Positions 56,308-64,000 of a stretch of DNA of 64,000 nt are shown here, piece by piece (within the stretch, counting starts at the first letter, position 1; each line of letters opens with the position of its first letter). The stretch comes from Clostridia bacterium (GTDB lineage: Bacteria; Bacillota_A; Clostridia; Christensenellales; Aristaeellaceae): positions 1 to 64,000 of the forward strand of contig JAFWYA010000018.1 of the NCBI GenBank assembly GCA_017517815.1, in the 5' to 3' direction. The notes beneath the pieces are model-generated. The model was given only the letters and a program-made list of their open reading frames with translations. It searched no databases and was not told where the DNA came from. Position numbers and translations under genes: made by a program.

Positions 56308-57883
56308 ATGCTTCTTTCAGATATTGCGTCAGCTTGTCCGGGAAATTGACCGTCATGCCGTCCACGCCGCAGGCGCAGGCATGGCGCATCACTTTCTCGT
56401 CGCGCACGCCCCAGGCGCGCACATTGAAGCCCATGCGGTGCCATCTGTCCACATCCTGCGCCGTGAGCGCAGGTGCAAAGGGGCAGATCTCCTCGCCGCC
56501 GATGCGCAGCAGTTCCTGCTCGTCCTGCGGGGTGATCTCCTTTTTCAGCCAGCCCACCTTCAATTCCGGCGCGCAGGCGCGCACCTTTTCGATGCAGTCA
56601 AACATGAAGGACGTCACCACGCATCTGGCATTGTATTTGCGGATCATATCGACGATCTGCCTTTCGATGCCGCGCTGCTTGATCTCGATGGCAAGGGTGA
56701 GATCGCGCCAGGCAAACTGCTGCAGAAAATCCTCAAACACGACGATCTTGTCCTTCAGGCCGTTCTTTTCGAAGGTAAACTGCCGCAGTTCGTCCAGCGT
56801 ATAATCCGGCACGCTGCCCTCTGCCCCCGTCAGGCGCAGGATGGTGTCGTCGTGAAACAGCACCAGCACGCCGTCTTTGGTCATTTGCACGTCGGTCTCG
56901 ATGCCGTTTGCGCCCATGAACAGGCCGGTATAAAACGACAGCAGCGTATTTTCCGGCGCATATTCGCTGGCGCCGCGGTGCGCATAGTTGATGAAATTCC
57001 GCTCATCACAGGTCACATGCCACTCGCGGCTCCACCTGGCCGTCTGCCCAGGCTGGATGCTGATGGCCTTGTACACCTCGGCGCACACGCAGTACGGCGT
57101 GCCCCACACATACACCGTGGACGGCTCAAAGTCGATCCACTCGGACAGGGCAAGCGGCGTGCGGTCGCTGCGCAGCTTCCACGCGCAGGGCCCGTCAAAA
57201 GCCTTCACCTCGCACGGGGCCGAGAAGGAGCCCTCCGCCGCCTTTGTCCAGCCTGCGCCGGTGGGCGTGGGCACAAAGCAGTCGGCAGCGCTGGGCAGCA
57301 TTTGGGCGCACAGCAGGTCGAGGTGGTGCGTTTCATCCGTCGCAAGGCCGCCCAGCGAGACGAAGTTGTGGCAGTATTCGGAAATCTCGATGGGCTTTTC
57401 GCCGGTGTTTTCCAGCTCGCATTCCAGGCGGATCACCCGGCCCAGCAGCTTCACCGTGCGCTTTTCGCGGTAGGCATAGCCGTTCACCGTGGGCGACACG
57501 CATTCAAACACCGCCGTGTCATCGCCGCAGAGAACCGTGGTGGGAAGGCCTGTGATGCGCTGATCGTCGACGATCGTCCACGGCTGCTGCGTACGCGTGA
57601 GCACGCCCACGCCCACCTTCAGGTACTCTTCGCCAACGGCTGAATCCATCTCGATCTGCGGGCATTTGTACTCGCAGCAAAGCCCCACGCCGCCGGTGGA
57701 GGTCTGCCCGGCCTGCGCGCGCTCAGCCTGCGTAAGGCACACGTCGCCCAGCCACAGGCCGCTGATGAATGCCGCATGCGCAAACCTTGTGCGCTGATAG
57801 TCGCTGCTCCACGGCGTGAGCAGCTCGGCCTTGAGTTCGCCGTTTGAAATACAGAAACGGTCGCCGGTCGTAATGGGTTTCAT
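56306..57883 (-). CDS. fusion: aldose-epimerase-like domain and glycerophosphodiester phosphodiesterase, 525 aa
   Basis: Residues 1-290 resemble a galactose-mutarotase-like beta-sandwich (RVIRLECELENTGEKPIEIS, CHNFVSLGG, GPCAWKLRS). Residues 295-525 are a GDPD TIM barrel: NYAHRGASEYAPENT gives the catalytic His and Arg, GIETDVQMTKDG the metal ligands Glu and Asp, and VLFHDDTI the second His. GDPD cleaves glycerophosphodiesters to glycerol 3-phosphate and alcohol. I know of no standard protein with this order, so the fusion is unusual. AGGAGG 7 bp before ATG 57883; an adjacent ATG at 57886 is possible. No signal peptide. Confidence 0.8.
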   Translation of the reverse strand: MKPITTGDRFCISNGELKAELLTPWSSDYQRTRFAHAAFISGLWLGDVCLTQAERAQAGQTSTGGVGLCCEYKCPQIEMDSAVGEEYLKVGVGVLTRTQQPWTIVDDQRITGLPTTVLCGDDTAVFECVSPTVNGYAYREKRTVKLLGRVIRLECELENTGEKPIEISEYCHNFVSLGGLATDETHHLDLLCAQMLPSAADCFVPTPTGAGWTKAAEGSFSAPCEVKAFDGPCAWKLRSDRTPLALSEWIDFEPSTVYVWGTPYCVCAEVYKAISIQPGQTARWSREWHVTCDERNFINYAHRGASEYAPENTLLSFYTGLFMGANGIETDVQMTKDGVLVLFHDDTILRLTGAEGSVPDYTLDELRQFTFEKNGLKDKIVVFEDFLQQFAWRDLTLAIEIKQRGIERQIVDMIRKYNARCVVTSFMFDCIEKVRACAPELKVGWLKKEITPQDEQELLRIGGEEICPFAPALTAQDVDRWHRMGFNVRAWGVRDEKVMRHACACGVDGMTVNFPDKLTQYLKEA

Positions 57884-58159
57884 CATATGCCTCCTGAAAA
57901 CACATTTTTTGATATTCTCACCCTGCGCCGGGAATGGCAGTGGAGATCCTCCAGAGGGACAAAACACATGCGGAAACCCTCCTTTTGAATGTGCGTCGTC
58001 CACTACATCTGATTTTTGTATTTCGGTGCGGGAAATGGGGTTTCCTGCATTGCGCATCTTTCATACAGGGGCTATTGCAGCGCCCAAAACGCATATGTAT
58101 TATAGAATCAGCCGTGTTTTGAGAAACAGAATCCCATTCGTCCGGAAGGAGAAATCAGG

Positions 58160-58340
58160 ATGAAAATTCACAGGCTGCTTGCCCTTTTGCTTGCTCTGCT
58201 GGCATGACATGACCGCCAACGCGCCGGATACGCCCATGAAGCGCGGCGGCTTCGAACCGGTGTTTACCAAAAACGCGGAAACGTTCCTCCGCGAGTATCT
58301 GAAAGATGAAACCAGCACGATCATCGTGCCGGCAGAATAA
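58160..58340 (+). pseudogene. remnant of a secreted protein gene
   Basis: GAAGGAGA precedes ATG 58160, which opens a signal-peptide-like MKIHRLLALLLALLA and stops at TGA. A second frame, without a start, continues to TAA 58338-58340 with MKRGGFEPVFTKNAETFL and ends TSTIIVPAE. Only the extreme ends of a once larger secreted protein seem to remain, so an internal deletion is likely. Confidence 0.6.
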
Positions 58341-58385
58341 AAAAACAACTGCACCCGCCGAAGAAAGCGGGTGCAGTTGTTTTTG
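58341..58385. terminator. bidirectional terminator
   Basis: ACAACTGCACCCGC with GCGGGTGCAGTTGT, 8-nt loop, A-run before, T-run after. Confidence 0.88.
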
Positions 58386-58387
58386 AT

Positions 58388-59401
58388 TTACAGTTTGACC
58401 GGCACGCCGCAGGCCATCAGCACACGCTTGTGCAGCTGACGTTCGTATTCAGGCGTGTAGGGGTTCACCTTCTCGCCGCGCACCATGGCGGCAAAGCTCT
58501 CCATCATGCCGTCATAGCGGTTGTAGGGCTCAAACACCGTATGAACGCCCTTCTCGCCCCAGGGCAGATAGCCGTCGTCATTCAGATAGTATTCTGTCAT
58601 TTCGGTGTTGACCGTTTCGCCGCCCACAAGGCCTTCCAGAGGCTTGATTTCAATGGTGCCTTTGGTGCCGCACACCACCAGCTGTCTGCGCTGGAAGCCG
58701 CCGGCCTCAACAGCCGTGGTCTTGGCCATGGAAACGCCGTTGCGGTAGTGCATCAGCGCCATGCCAAAGTCCTCGCCTTTGACGCCGTCGGTACCGATCG
58801 CCATGTTGAGAGGCTCGATCCGGTCAGGCCAGCCCTGCAGCTGGCAGATCAGGTCCACCAGGTGGCAGCCCAGGTAGAACATCATGCCGCCCTTGTAGTT
58901 GGCCAGCCAGTTGCGGGTCTTGACAGGATGGATGCAGTTCATCTGCGCTTCCACGCTGTAGATTTCACCCAGCCTGCCGGATTTGACGATCTCAAACATC
59001 TTTTGCACAGCAGGATTGTAGCGGTACATATAACCGGTGTGGAAAACAAGATTCTTCTCTTCCACCACGTCGATCAGGCGGTCAAAATCAGCGTCCACAT
59101 CGCCGCAGGGCTTTTCCAGATGGAAGGGAATGCCGCGCTGGGCAGCCATCAGGGCATATTTGGTCTGCAGATTTTCATCGCATTCGATGGTCACGGCGTC
59201 CAAACCGGGAATGTTGAAAATTTCCTCCACGGTCATTTCGCGGTGGCCGTCATAGGCGCTGTTGCGCGCGCCGGAATGCACGTCCACATCCGCAAAACCA
59301 ACCAGTTCAAAGGTATCCGTCAGATGGTTCAGGCTCTTGAACACCTGCGATCCATGCTCGGTATCCGCAGTGCCAATCTGCGCAATTTTCAGCTTTTTCA
59401 T
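58388..59401 (-). CDS. Gfo/Idh/MocA-family oxidoreductase, 337 aa
   Basis: NAD(P)-dependent sugar or sugar-acid oxidoreductase. Rossmann start KLKIAQIGTADTEHG, FVGFADVD-type strand (LVGFADVDVHSGARN), and the family signature FHLEKPCGDVDADFDRL with the catalytic Lys. The C-terminal domain is beta-rich (GTKGTIEIKPLEGL). ATG 59401 has AGGAAAG-like purines upstream; the longer frame is unlikely. It is the last gene of the amino-sugar operon, 10 bp after MurQ, suggesting oxidation of an amino-sugar or its derivative. Confidence 0.88.
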   Translation of the reverse strand: MKKLKIAQIGTADTEHGSQVFKSLNHLTDTFELVGFADVDVHSGARNSAYDGHREMTVEEIFNIPGLDAVTIECDENLQTKYALMAAQRGIPFHLEKPCGDVDADFDRLIDVVEEKNLVFHTGYMYRYNPAVQKMFEIVKSGRLGEIYSVEAQMNCIHPVKTRNWLANYKGGMMFYLGCHLVDLICQLQGWPDRIEPLNMAIGTDGVKGEDFGMALMHYRNGVSMAKTTAVEAGGFQRRQLVVCGTKGTIEIKPLEGLVGGETVNTEMTEYYLNDDGYLPWGEKGVHTVFEPYNRYDGMMESFAAMVRGEKVNPYTPEYERQLHKRVLMACGVPVKL

Positions 59402-59411
59402 GGTTCTTTCC

Positions 59412-60320
59412 TCACTTTGCCAGCATCTGAAGTGCTTCACGGTAATCAGCCGTCCGGGTCAGCACATCTTCCACGTCGGCGCAGCTGCGGCCGGACTTTT
59501 CCATCAGCGTGGCAACAGCCAGCTTGCCGTTGGCCTTGTCCAGCATCTCCTGCGCATGGGCAGGATCGCTGCAGCCGGTCGCCTCGTTGAACAGGCGGAT
59601 GATCCGGTTGTTGATTTTGCCATTGTTGGCCGAAATGAAAATCATCAGATTGTCGCAGGTGCGGCCGCAGCGCACCATGACGCCGGTGGACAGCATGTTC
59701 ATCACCATCTTCTGAGAGGTGCCGGCCTTCATACGGGTAGAGCCCATGATGACCTCTGCGCCGGTATCCACCTCGATGGGAATATCCGCATGCTGGCTCA
59801 TCAGCGCACCGGGATTGCAGGAGATGGACACCGCCAGCGCACCGATGGAACGGGCATAATCCAGCGCGCCGATGCAATAGGGCGTTCTGCCGCTGGCAGC
59901 CGCTGCAACCACCGTATCCAGAGGCGTAAGGCCAAAGTCCTTCAGCGCCTTTTCACCCAGCTCAGGCAGGTCTTCCTTGGCCTCCTGCGCGCGGAAAACA
60001 GCCTCGTGACCGCCAGCCATGAGACAGATGATATCCTCATAGCCAATGCCATAGGTGGGGCCGCATTCTGCGGCGTCCATAATGCCCAGACGGCCGCTGG
60101 TGCCGCAGGCAGCATACACCATACGACCGCCCTTGCGCATGCGCTCAGCAATGGCATCCACCGCCTTTGCAACCTGAGGCAGCGCTGCCTGCACCGCCAG
60201 TGCAACGCTCTGATCCTCACGGTTAAAGCGTTCCAGCACTTCCAGCGTGGGCATATCCGTAATACCGATGGTATTGGGATTGCGCTGCTCGGTATGAAGC
60301 AGTTCAATTCTCTCTCTCAT
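59412..60320 (-). CDS. murQ: N-acetylmuramic acid 6-phosphate etherase, 302 aa
   Basis: Removes lactate from N-acetylmuramic acid 6-phosphate to give N-acetylglucosamine 6-phosphate during cell-wall recycling or salvage. SIS-fold segments are clear: MVYAACGTSGRLGIMDAAEC, AAAASGRTPY, EVDTGAEVIMGSTRMKAGTSQK and SGRSCADVEDVL. AAGGAG 10 bp upstream favours ATG 60320 over a GTG at 60332 that abuts it. The kinase gene immediately upstream supplies the phosphorylated substrate. Length matches the family. Confidence 0.95.
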   Translation of the reverse strand: MRERIELLHTEQRNPNTIGITDMPTLEVLERFNREDQSVALAVQAALPQVAKAVDAIAERMRKGGRMVYAACGTSGRLGIMDAAECGPTYGIGYEDIICLMAGGHEAVFRAQEAKEDLPELGEKALKDFGLTPLDTVVAAAASGRTPYCIGALDYARSIGALAVSISCNPGALMSQHADIPIEVDTGAEVIMGSTRMKAGTSQKMVMNMLSTGVMVRCGRTCDNLMIFISANNGKINNRIIRLFNEATGCSDPAHAQEMLDKANGKLAVATLMEKSGRSCADVEDVLTRTADYREALQMLAK

Positions 60321-60328
60321 AGGAACGG

Positions 60329-61273
60329 TCACTCCTTTGTATCATTTCTGCTGAGATTTTCAAGCAGTGCATCAGGATCGAGGCCGCCGGCAAAATGACT
60401 GGCAATAACCGCTGCCCCGCAGACCGGCGCTGCGCTTGCGCGGATGAAATCAACATTTTCACCGGTGTGCTGCTGGACCCGTTCGCGGTACAGCTGGTTT
60501 TTCCATAAACTTCCGCCCATCACCACACGGCGGCTGCCGCTGCGGCGAACAGCCGTGCGAATCGCGCAGGCCATATCCGAAGCCGCTTCATTCAGCTGCT
60601 GCAGCGCTGTTGGATCTGCCTGCTCTGCCGCCTGCAACAGCAGCGGAGCATAGGCGGCAATTTCCGTTTTGACGTCCTGACGGTACAGCCACGGCGCCCA
60701 TTCATCAGGATGGCAGCCCATTTTTTCCATGCACAGCTTCTGCACAAGGCTGGGCGCAATGCGCTCATCCACGGCCCGCAGGGTCACCATCAGGGCCCGG
60801 TGGCCCAGGTCAAAGCCGCTGCCCTCATCCCCCAGCATGTAGCCCCAGCCGCTGATGCGGGTGAGCCTGCCATCCACGCGGTACTGAATGGAAGCGCCGG
60901 TTCCGGCGATGGCAATGGCGCCGTTTTGCATGGCAATACCGGCGGAAAGGGCGTTAGCCGCATCGCTGGCCGCATCGCCGGGCACATCCGGCAGAAAGTC
61001 TGCAAAAAACCGGAGATAATACGCCCGGTTGGTCTGCAAACCGGCGCCGGATATGCCAGCATAATACCCCGCCAAATCGTTCCTGTCAATTCCTGCAGCC
61101 TGCAATGCCTCACAAATCGCCTGTTTTAATTCAGCCATGGCCTTTTCCGGGCTCTGCCCAGACACGCTGGAAGGTCCGCCCGTTGCCCGGCCAATGATCC
61201 GTCCATCCAGCGTGCACAGCAGGGCATCGGTCTTGGTGCCGCCGCCGTCTACACCCAGAAGATACTGTTTCAT
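60329..61273 (-). CDS. BadF/BadG-type amino-sugar kinase, 314 aa
   Basis: ASKHA-fold kinase. LLGVDGGGTKTDALLC is the phosphate-1 loop, AIAGTGASIQYRV the phosphate-2 loop, SGWGYMLGDEGSGFDLG the adenosine/sugar signature and RVVMGGSLWKN the last loop. Relatives phosphorylate N-acetylglucosamine and, in clostridial MurK, also N-acetylmuramic acid. Adjacency to MurQ makes a MurK-like role likely. It overlaps or abuts MurQ and follows the DUF4838 gene by 16 bp, consistent with one operon. Confidence 0.88.
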   Translation of the reverse strand: MKQYLLGVDGGGTKTDALLCTLDGRIIGRATGGPSSVSGQSPEKAMAELKQAICEALQAAGIDRNDLAGYYAGISGAGLQTNRAYYLRFFADFLPDVPGDAASDAANALSAGIAMQNGAIAIAGTGASIQYRVDGRLTRISGWGYMLGDEGSGFDLGHRALMVTLRAVDERIAPSLVQKLCMEKMGCHPDEWAPWLYRQDVKTEIAAYAPLLLQAAEQADPTALQQLNEAASDMACAIRTAVRRSGSRRVVMGGSLWKNQLYRERVQQHTGENVDFIRASAAPVCGAAVIASHFAGGLDPDALLENLSRNDTKE

Positions 61274-61289
61274 GGCAATTCTGCTCCTG

Positions 61290-63095
61290 TTACATCTTGT
61301 AGTCGTTGATGATCTCGCGCACGCGGTCTTTGCGCAGGGGATGAAGCTTCATCTGTTCCATGGTCTCCTGCAGCGTCCAGCGCTCGTGAATTTCAGTGAT
61401 GCCGGCCTCGCGCAGCTCCCAGCTCAGGCGTTCCACCAGCGCGTTGCGGCCGGGAGTTCCTTCAGGCATGCGGCACAGGCTGAGATAGGTCATGCTGATC
61501 ATCAGCTTGTTAAGCCGCTTGTGCTGCACGGGGTCCTTGGTGCGCCACATGGCCTCGCCGATCAGGCGGACGCTCTTTTCAAGGAGTTCGTCTGAAATAA
61601 AGGGAGATACCGGCGTTTCGCCAATGCAGATGTGCCACGGGCGAACCGCTTCCTGCCACAGCTCAATGTAGTCGCGAACGATGGGCGCAGCCGCCTCGCC
61701 GTAGTAGCCGCGCAGGAAATCGTTTATGTGGGCTTCCAGATCGCAGTCCGGGTTCCACATCAGCTTGGCCTGCAGAAAGGCTTCCAGCTCGGCCAGATGG
61801 CCGCCGCCGCCCTGCGAGAAGTTGCCCTGCTCCAGAATGCCCGCCACGCCGATGGAGCGGAACAGCTGCAGGTTGCGCTGCAGCACATCAAAGTTAGGCA
61901 TGGGCAGCAGATACTCGCCGAACTGGGTCACATAATCCCACACATACAGATGCTGGGTAATCTTGCCCCACTCGCGCAGGTCATCCAGGAAAGCATGCTC
62001 GCCTGCACAGGCACACTGGGCACGGTTTTGACGGATCTTTTGGGCCTCGGCATCCGGATGAATGGGCGCAAGGGGCTTTCCATCCAGCGGATGGGAGAAG
62101 CAGCACTCGATGGAGCACAGGCGGACGATCACATTATGGCGCGGACGGATGGTCTTGGGCGCTTTGCGGGTGTACTGATAGGCGAAGGTGTGGATCAGCA
62201 CATCGGGATAATCCTTTTCGATCTCCTCTGCAAGGGCGTTGACAAACAGCAGCATGGTGGCTGCGGGAGATCCCTCCGCCTCGTCGATGGCGCGGCACTT
62301 TTCACAGGTGCAGTAGTTGTACCAGTCGTTCTGAGCCACCGAGAACACGCGGCAGTCCGGGTTTTCCTTGATCCACTCGCGCACTTTGGCGACGGCCAGC
62401 TTCAATACATCCGGATTGGTGAGGCACAGCTGCGTGCGGGGGCCGTTGAGACGCTTGCCGTCCACCTCGGAGAAGTACTCGGGATGGGTATCAAAATAAT
62501 CCCTGTAGTTGATCAGTTCATCAAAGGAATGGTGGAAGTTATAGAACTTCATGCGGCCGCCCTGACGGATGGAGATATCGGCCTTGTTGGAGTTCATACG
62601 GTTGCGCACAGCATAGTCGCCGTCAAAGGCGTCGCTCCAGTAGGCCTCGCGGCTTTCAAAAGCAGGCTTTTCCACACGGTCCAGCTGCGGGAACACCAGC
62701 TCGGCAGGCGTGGGGATCACCGTGCAGTCGCTGGCCAGCCAGCGGATGCCCAGAACCTCCTCCAAAAAGGCATAGACGGCATACAGGGTGCCGCGCGGCG
62801 TTGCGCCAGCCAGCAGCAGCCAGCTTTCGCCCGTTTTCATCACAAAGCCTTCCTCGCCGAGGCTGTCCCAGTCCACCTCGATGCCGTACTCAGCCAGACG
62901 GCTGCTGCGGCCCACCAGAATCTCCTTTGCGGCCTTGGGCTGAAGTTCCGTCTGCGTGGGCAGAGCTGCGCCGCTCATCTGCATCAGGAACTTCTGCAGT
63001 TCGTGCGCGGCCAGCTTGACGGTCTCGTGAACCGGATGCGCCATGATGATATGCCATTCGCTGCAGCCGTTTTTTGCCAACAGATCGTTGCTCAT
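61290..63095 (-). CDS. DUF4838-type carbohydrate-active protein, 601 aa
   Basis: Residues 20-130 match the N-terminal domain shared by family 20 and 67 glycosidases (AAHELQKFLMQMSGAALP, LFAGATPRGTLYAVYAFLEE-like). Residues 180-420 match DUF4838 (VFSVAQNDWYNYCTCEKCRA, IDEAEGSPAATMLLFVN, YLYVWDY-like), with conserved Asp and Cys pairs typical of the family. Probably acts on hexosaminidase- or glucuronidase-type substrates; the catalytic residues are not established. No signal peptide, so intracellular. GGAGG 10 bp before ATG 63095. Confidence 0.82.
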   Translation of the reverse strand: MSNDLLAKNGCSEWHIIMAHPVHETVKLAAHELQKFLMQMSGAALPTQTELQPKAAKEILVGRSSRLAEYGIEVDWDSLGEEGFVMKTGESWLLLAGATPRGTLYAVYAFLEEVLGIRWLASDCTVIPTPAELVFPQLDRVEKPAFESREAYWSDAFDGDYAVRNRMNSNKADISIRQGGRMKFYNFHHSFDELINYRDYFDTHPEYFSEVDGKRLNGPRTQLCLTNPDVLKLAVAKVREWIKENPDCRVFSVAQNDWYNYCTCEKCRAIDEAEGSPAATMLLFVNALAEEIEKDYPDVLIHTFAYQYTRKAPKTIRPRHNVIVRLCSIECCFSHPLDGKPLAPIHPDAEAQKIRQNRAQCACAGEHAFLDDLREWGKITQHLYVWDYVTQFGEYLLPMPNFDVLQRNLQLFRSIGVAGILEQGNFSQGGGGHLAELEAFLQAKLMWNPDCDLEAHINDFLRGYYGEAAAPIVRDYIELWQEAVRPWHICIGETPVSPFISDELLEKSVRLIGEAMWRTKDPVQHKRLNKLMISMTYLSLCRMPEGTPGRNALVERLSWELREAGITEIHERWTLQETMEQMKLHPLRKDRVREIINDYKM

Positions 63096-63097
63096 TG

Positions 63098-64000
63098 TCA
63101 CTCGTCCTCCTTCAGATAGATGAAGCACTTGCATTCATCTGGTTCAAAAGTCAGCCAAATGGGCTCTCCCGCCCTGATTTCATGGGTTTCTCCGGTATAC
63201 AGTTCCTCCAGCCGTCCGCTCAGCCACGGTACGCGGAGCTCACGCCTGCCGCCCTGATGGTCAAACACCGTCACCATGCGGCTGTTGGAATACACAGGAA
63301 TGGAATCCGCCTGCCAGATGTGCACGCCGGCCTGCCTGGCCAGCGGACGCAGGATGAACTCAGGCACAGGGCCCTGTGCGATCCACGCATCAAAGCCGCC
63401 GTTGCCGCGTTCCCTGACAGCCATCTGCGCTTTCCCACTCACCAGCCCGCGGGCAAAGATATGCTCATCCGCTTCCTCAGCGGTGATATTGGGCGTCATG
63501 GCATCCATCTTTCCGCCGAAAACACGCTGCATGCCATTGTCATTGAACGTACCGGCCTGAGCGAGCGCATAGCCCTGTTTGCCTTGCGAAACCGTCAGCT
63601 TCAGTCCGGTGAGTTCCAGCATGTTGGCGTCGCTGATTTCTCCATCGCGCAGAATGCCGGGTGCATACAGGAACAGCACGCTCGCGCCCATCTCCCGCAG
63701 TTCTTTGACCGCCTGGCGAATCTTGTCCGTAGGCGCTACCAGATCCGGGAAGATATAGAGCTTGTACTGTCCGCGCGGGAAATCCGGCAGGAGCAGGTCG
63801 TCGCTCATCAGATAATCCACCATGCATCCCATGCGGCCCAGCGCCTCCAGCTGCTGCTCCACGCACTGATCATGCAGCACATTGGCGGAGCAGATCTGCG
63901 CATGGCTCTGCTCGTCCATCACGAAAGCCACCTGCGCATTGGAGGCAATGGGCCTGCTGTAAAGGCGCTCCTGCGCGCGGCCGATGGCGTTGAGCTCCTG
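63098..64000 (-). CDS. glycoside hydrolase, C-terminal part (partial)
   Basis: The frame stays open to the window edge (QELNAIGRAQERLYSRPIAS near the edge), so the N-terminal catalytic barrel lies outside. The visible 300 residues resemble the beta-galactosidase trimerisation-type and C-terminal domains of family-42-like or related enzymes: AFVMDEQSHAQIC, LEALGRMGCMVDYLMSDDLL, PRGQYKLYIFPDLVAP, then a beta domain (RMVTVFDHQGGRRELRVPW). The next gene starts 3 bp after its stop, so it heads the carbohydrate operon. Confidence 0.75.
   Translation of the reverse strand, partial: QELNAIGRAQERLYSRPIASNAQVAFVMDEQSHAQICSANVLHDQCVEQQLEALGRMGCMVDYLMSDDLLLPDFPRGQYKLYIFPDLVAPTDKIRQAVKELREMGASVLFLYAPGILRDGEISDANMLELTGLKLTVSQGKQGYALAQAGTFNDNGMQRVFGGKMDAMTPNITAEEADEHIFARGLVSGKAQMAVRERGNGGFDAWIAQGPVPEFILRPLARQAGVHIWQADSIPVYSNSRMVTVFDHQGGRRELRVPWLSGRLEELYTGETHEIRAGEPIWLTFEPDECKCFIYLKEDE

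Overview
The window reads as chromosomal DNA of an anaerobic Gram-positive gut-type bacterium of the class Clostridia. The evidence is strong Shine-Dalgarno sites with frequent TTG/GTG starts, consensus sigma-A promoters with 17-bp spacers, Spo0A-like C-terminal remnants, BspA-type leucine-rich repeat/DUF6273-like secreted proteins, WG-repeat proteins, MurQ amino-sugar salvage and a flavin/ferredoxin-type redox operon. The species cannot be named from the sequence. Most of the window is GC-rich, but 12.5-26.5 kb is visibly AT-richer and mosaic. No rRNA, tRNA or CRISPR array was seen.

Layout. 0.1-2.6 kb: two hypothetical genes (one leucine-rich) and an 890-bp non-coding stretch with a promoter-driven candidate small RNA and several strong hairpins. 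2.6-6.9 kb: a three-gene ABC importer of the Fe3+/hexose-phosphate type. 6.9-12.4 kb, minus strand: a VWA protein, a large membrane protein, a macro-domain protein with a C-terminal extension and a WYL regulator. 12.6-13.5 kb: two small membrane/zinc-ribbon genes. 13.6-26.3 kb: a mobile region, in order tyrosine integrase, WYL regulator, RHH and XRE regulators, ArdC-like antirestriction protein, serine resolvase, BglII-like restriction enzyme with MT-A70 methyltransferase, and several unknown genes, ending in a truncated second copy of the integrase module. 26.6-32.3 kb: a MerR gene divergent from a five-gene redox/esterase operon. 32.36-32.86 kb: a scar of decayed resolvase and macro-protein pieces. 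32.9-50 kb: very large secreted or membrane-anchored repeat proteins (two FMN-binding domains, LRR-DUF6273, TPR-like/WG, coiled coil, acidic linker). 50-58.3 kb: aspartate dehydrogenase, class V aminotransferase, glucose-6-phosphate isomerase, cyclophilin, an esterase and a GDPD fusion. 58.4-64 kb: a minus-strand carbohydrate/amino-sugar operon (oxidoreductase, MurQ, BadF-type kinase, DUF4838 protein, partial glycosidase).

The most unusual structure is in the mobile region. Three arrays of 7-8 short repeats (core GTTCAAA), spaced almost exactly 11 bp so that every unit lies on the same face of the helix, sit at 15095-15171 (inverted), 22718-22804 and 24945-25031. The first begins 4 bp after the stop codon of the intact integrase. 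The arrays divide the region into integrase, array, cargo 1, array, cargo 2, array, then a second integrase leader. Two cargo segments also carry a related 50-60-bp dyad. This could be a modular, cassette-like element, or a partition/centromere-like system in which the small RHH protein binds the arrays. Neither reading is proven by sequence alone.

Other points: a 17-bp perfect palindrome sits inside the 19-bp spacer of the MerR-type promoter of the redox operon. A consensus-like promoter sequence is shared upstream of two of the large secreted-protein transcription units. A divergent promoter pair around the XRE gene shares the same -35/operator sequence. Several gene remnants (Spo0A tail, integrase chimera, P-loop ATPase, resolvase tail, macro-protein tail, a secreted protein) record repeated rearrangement.
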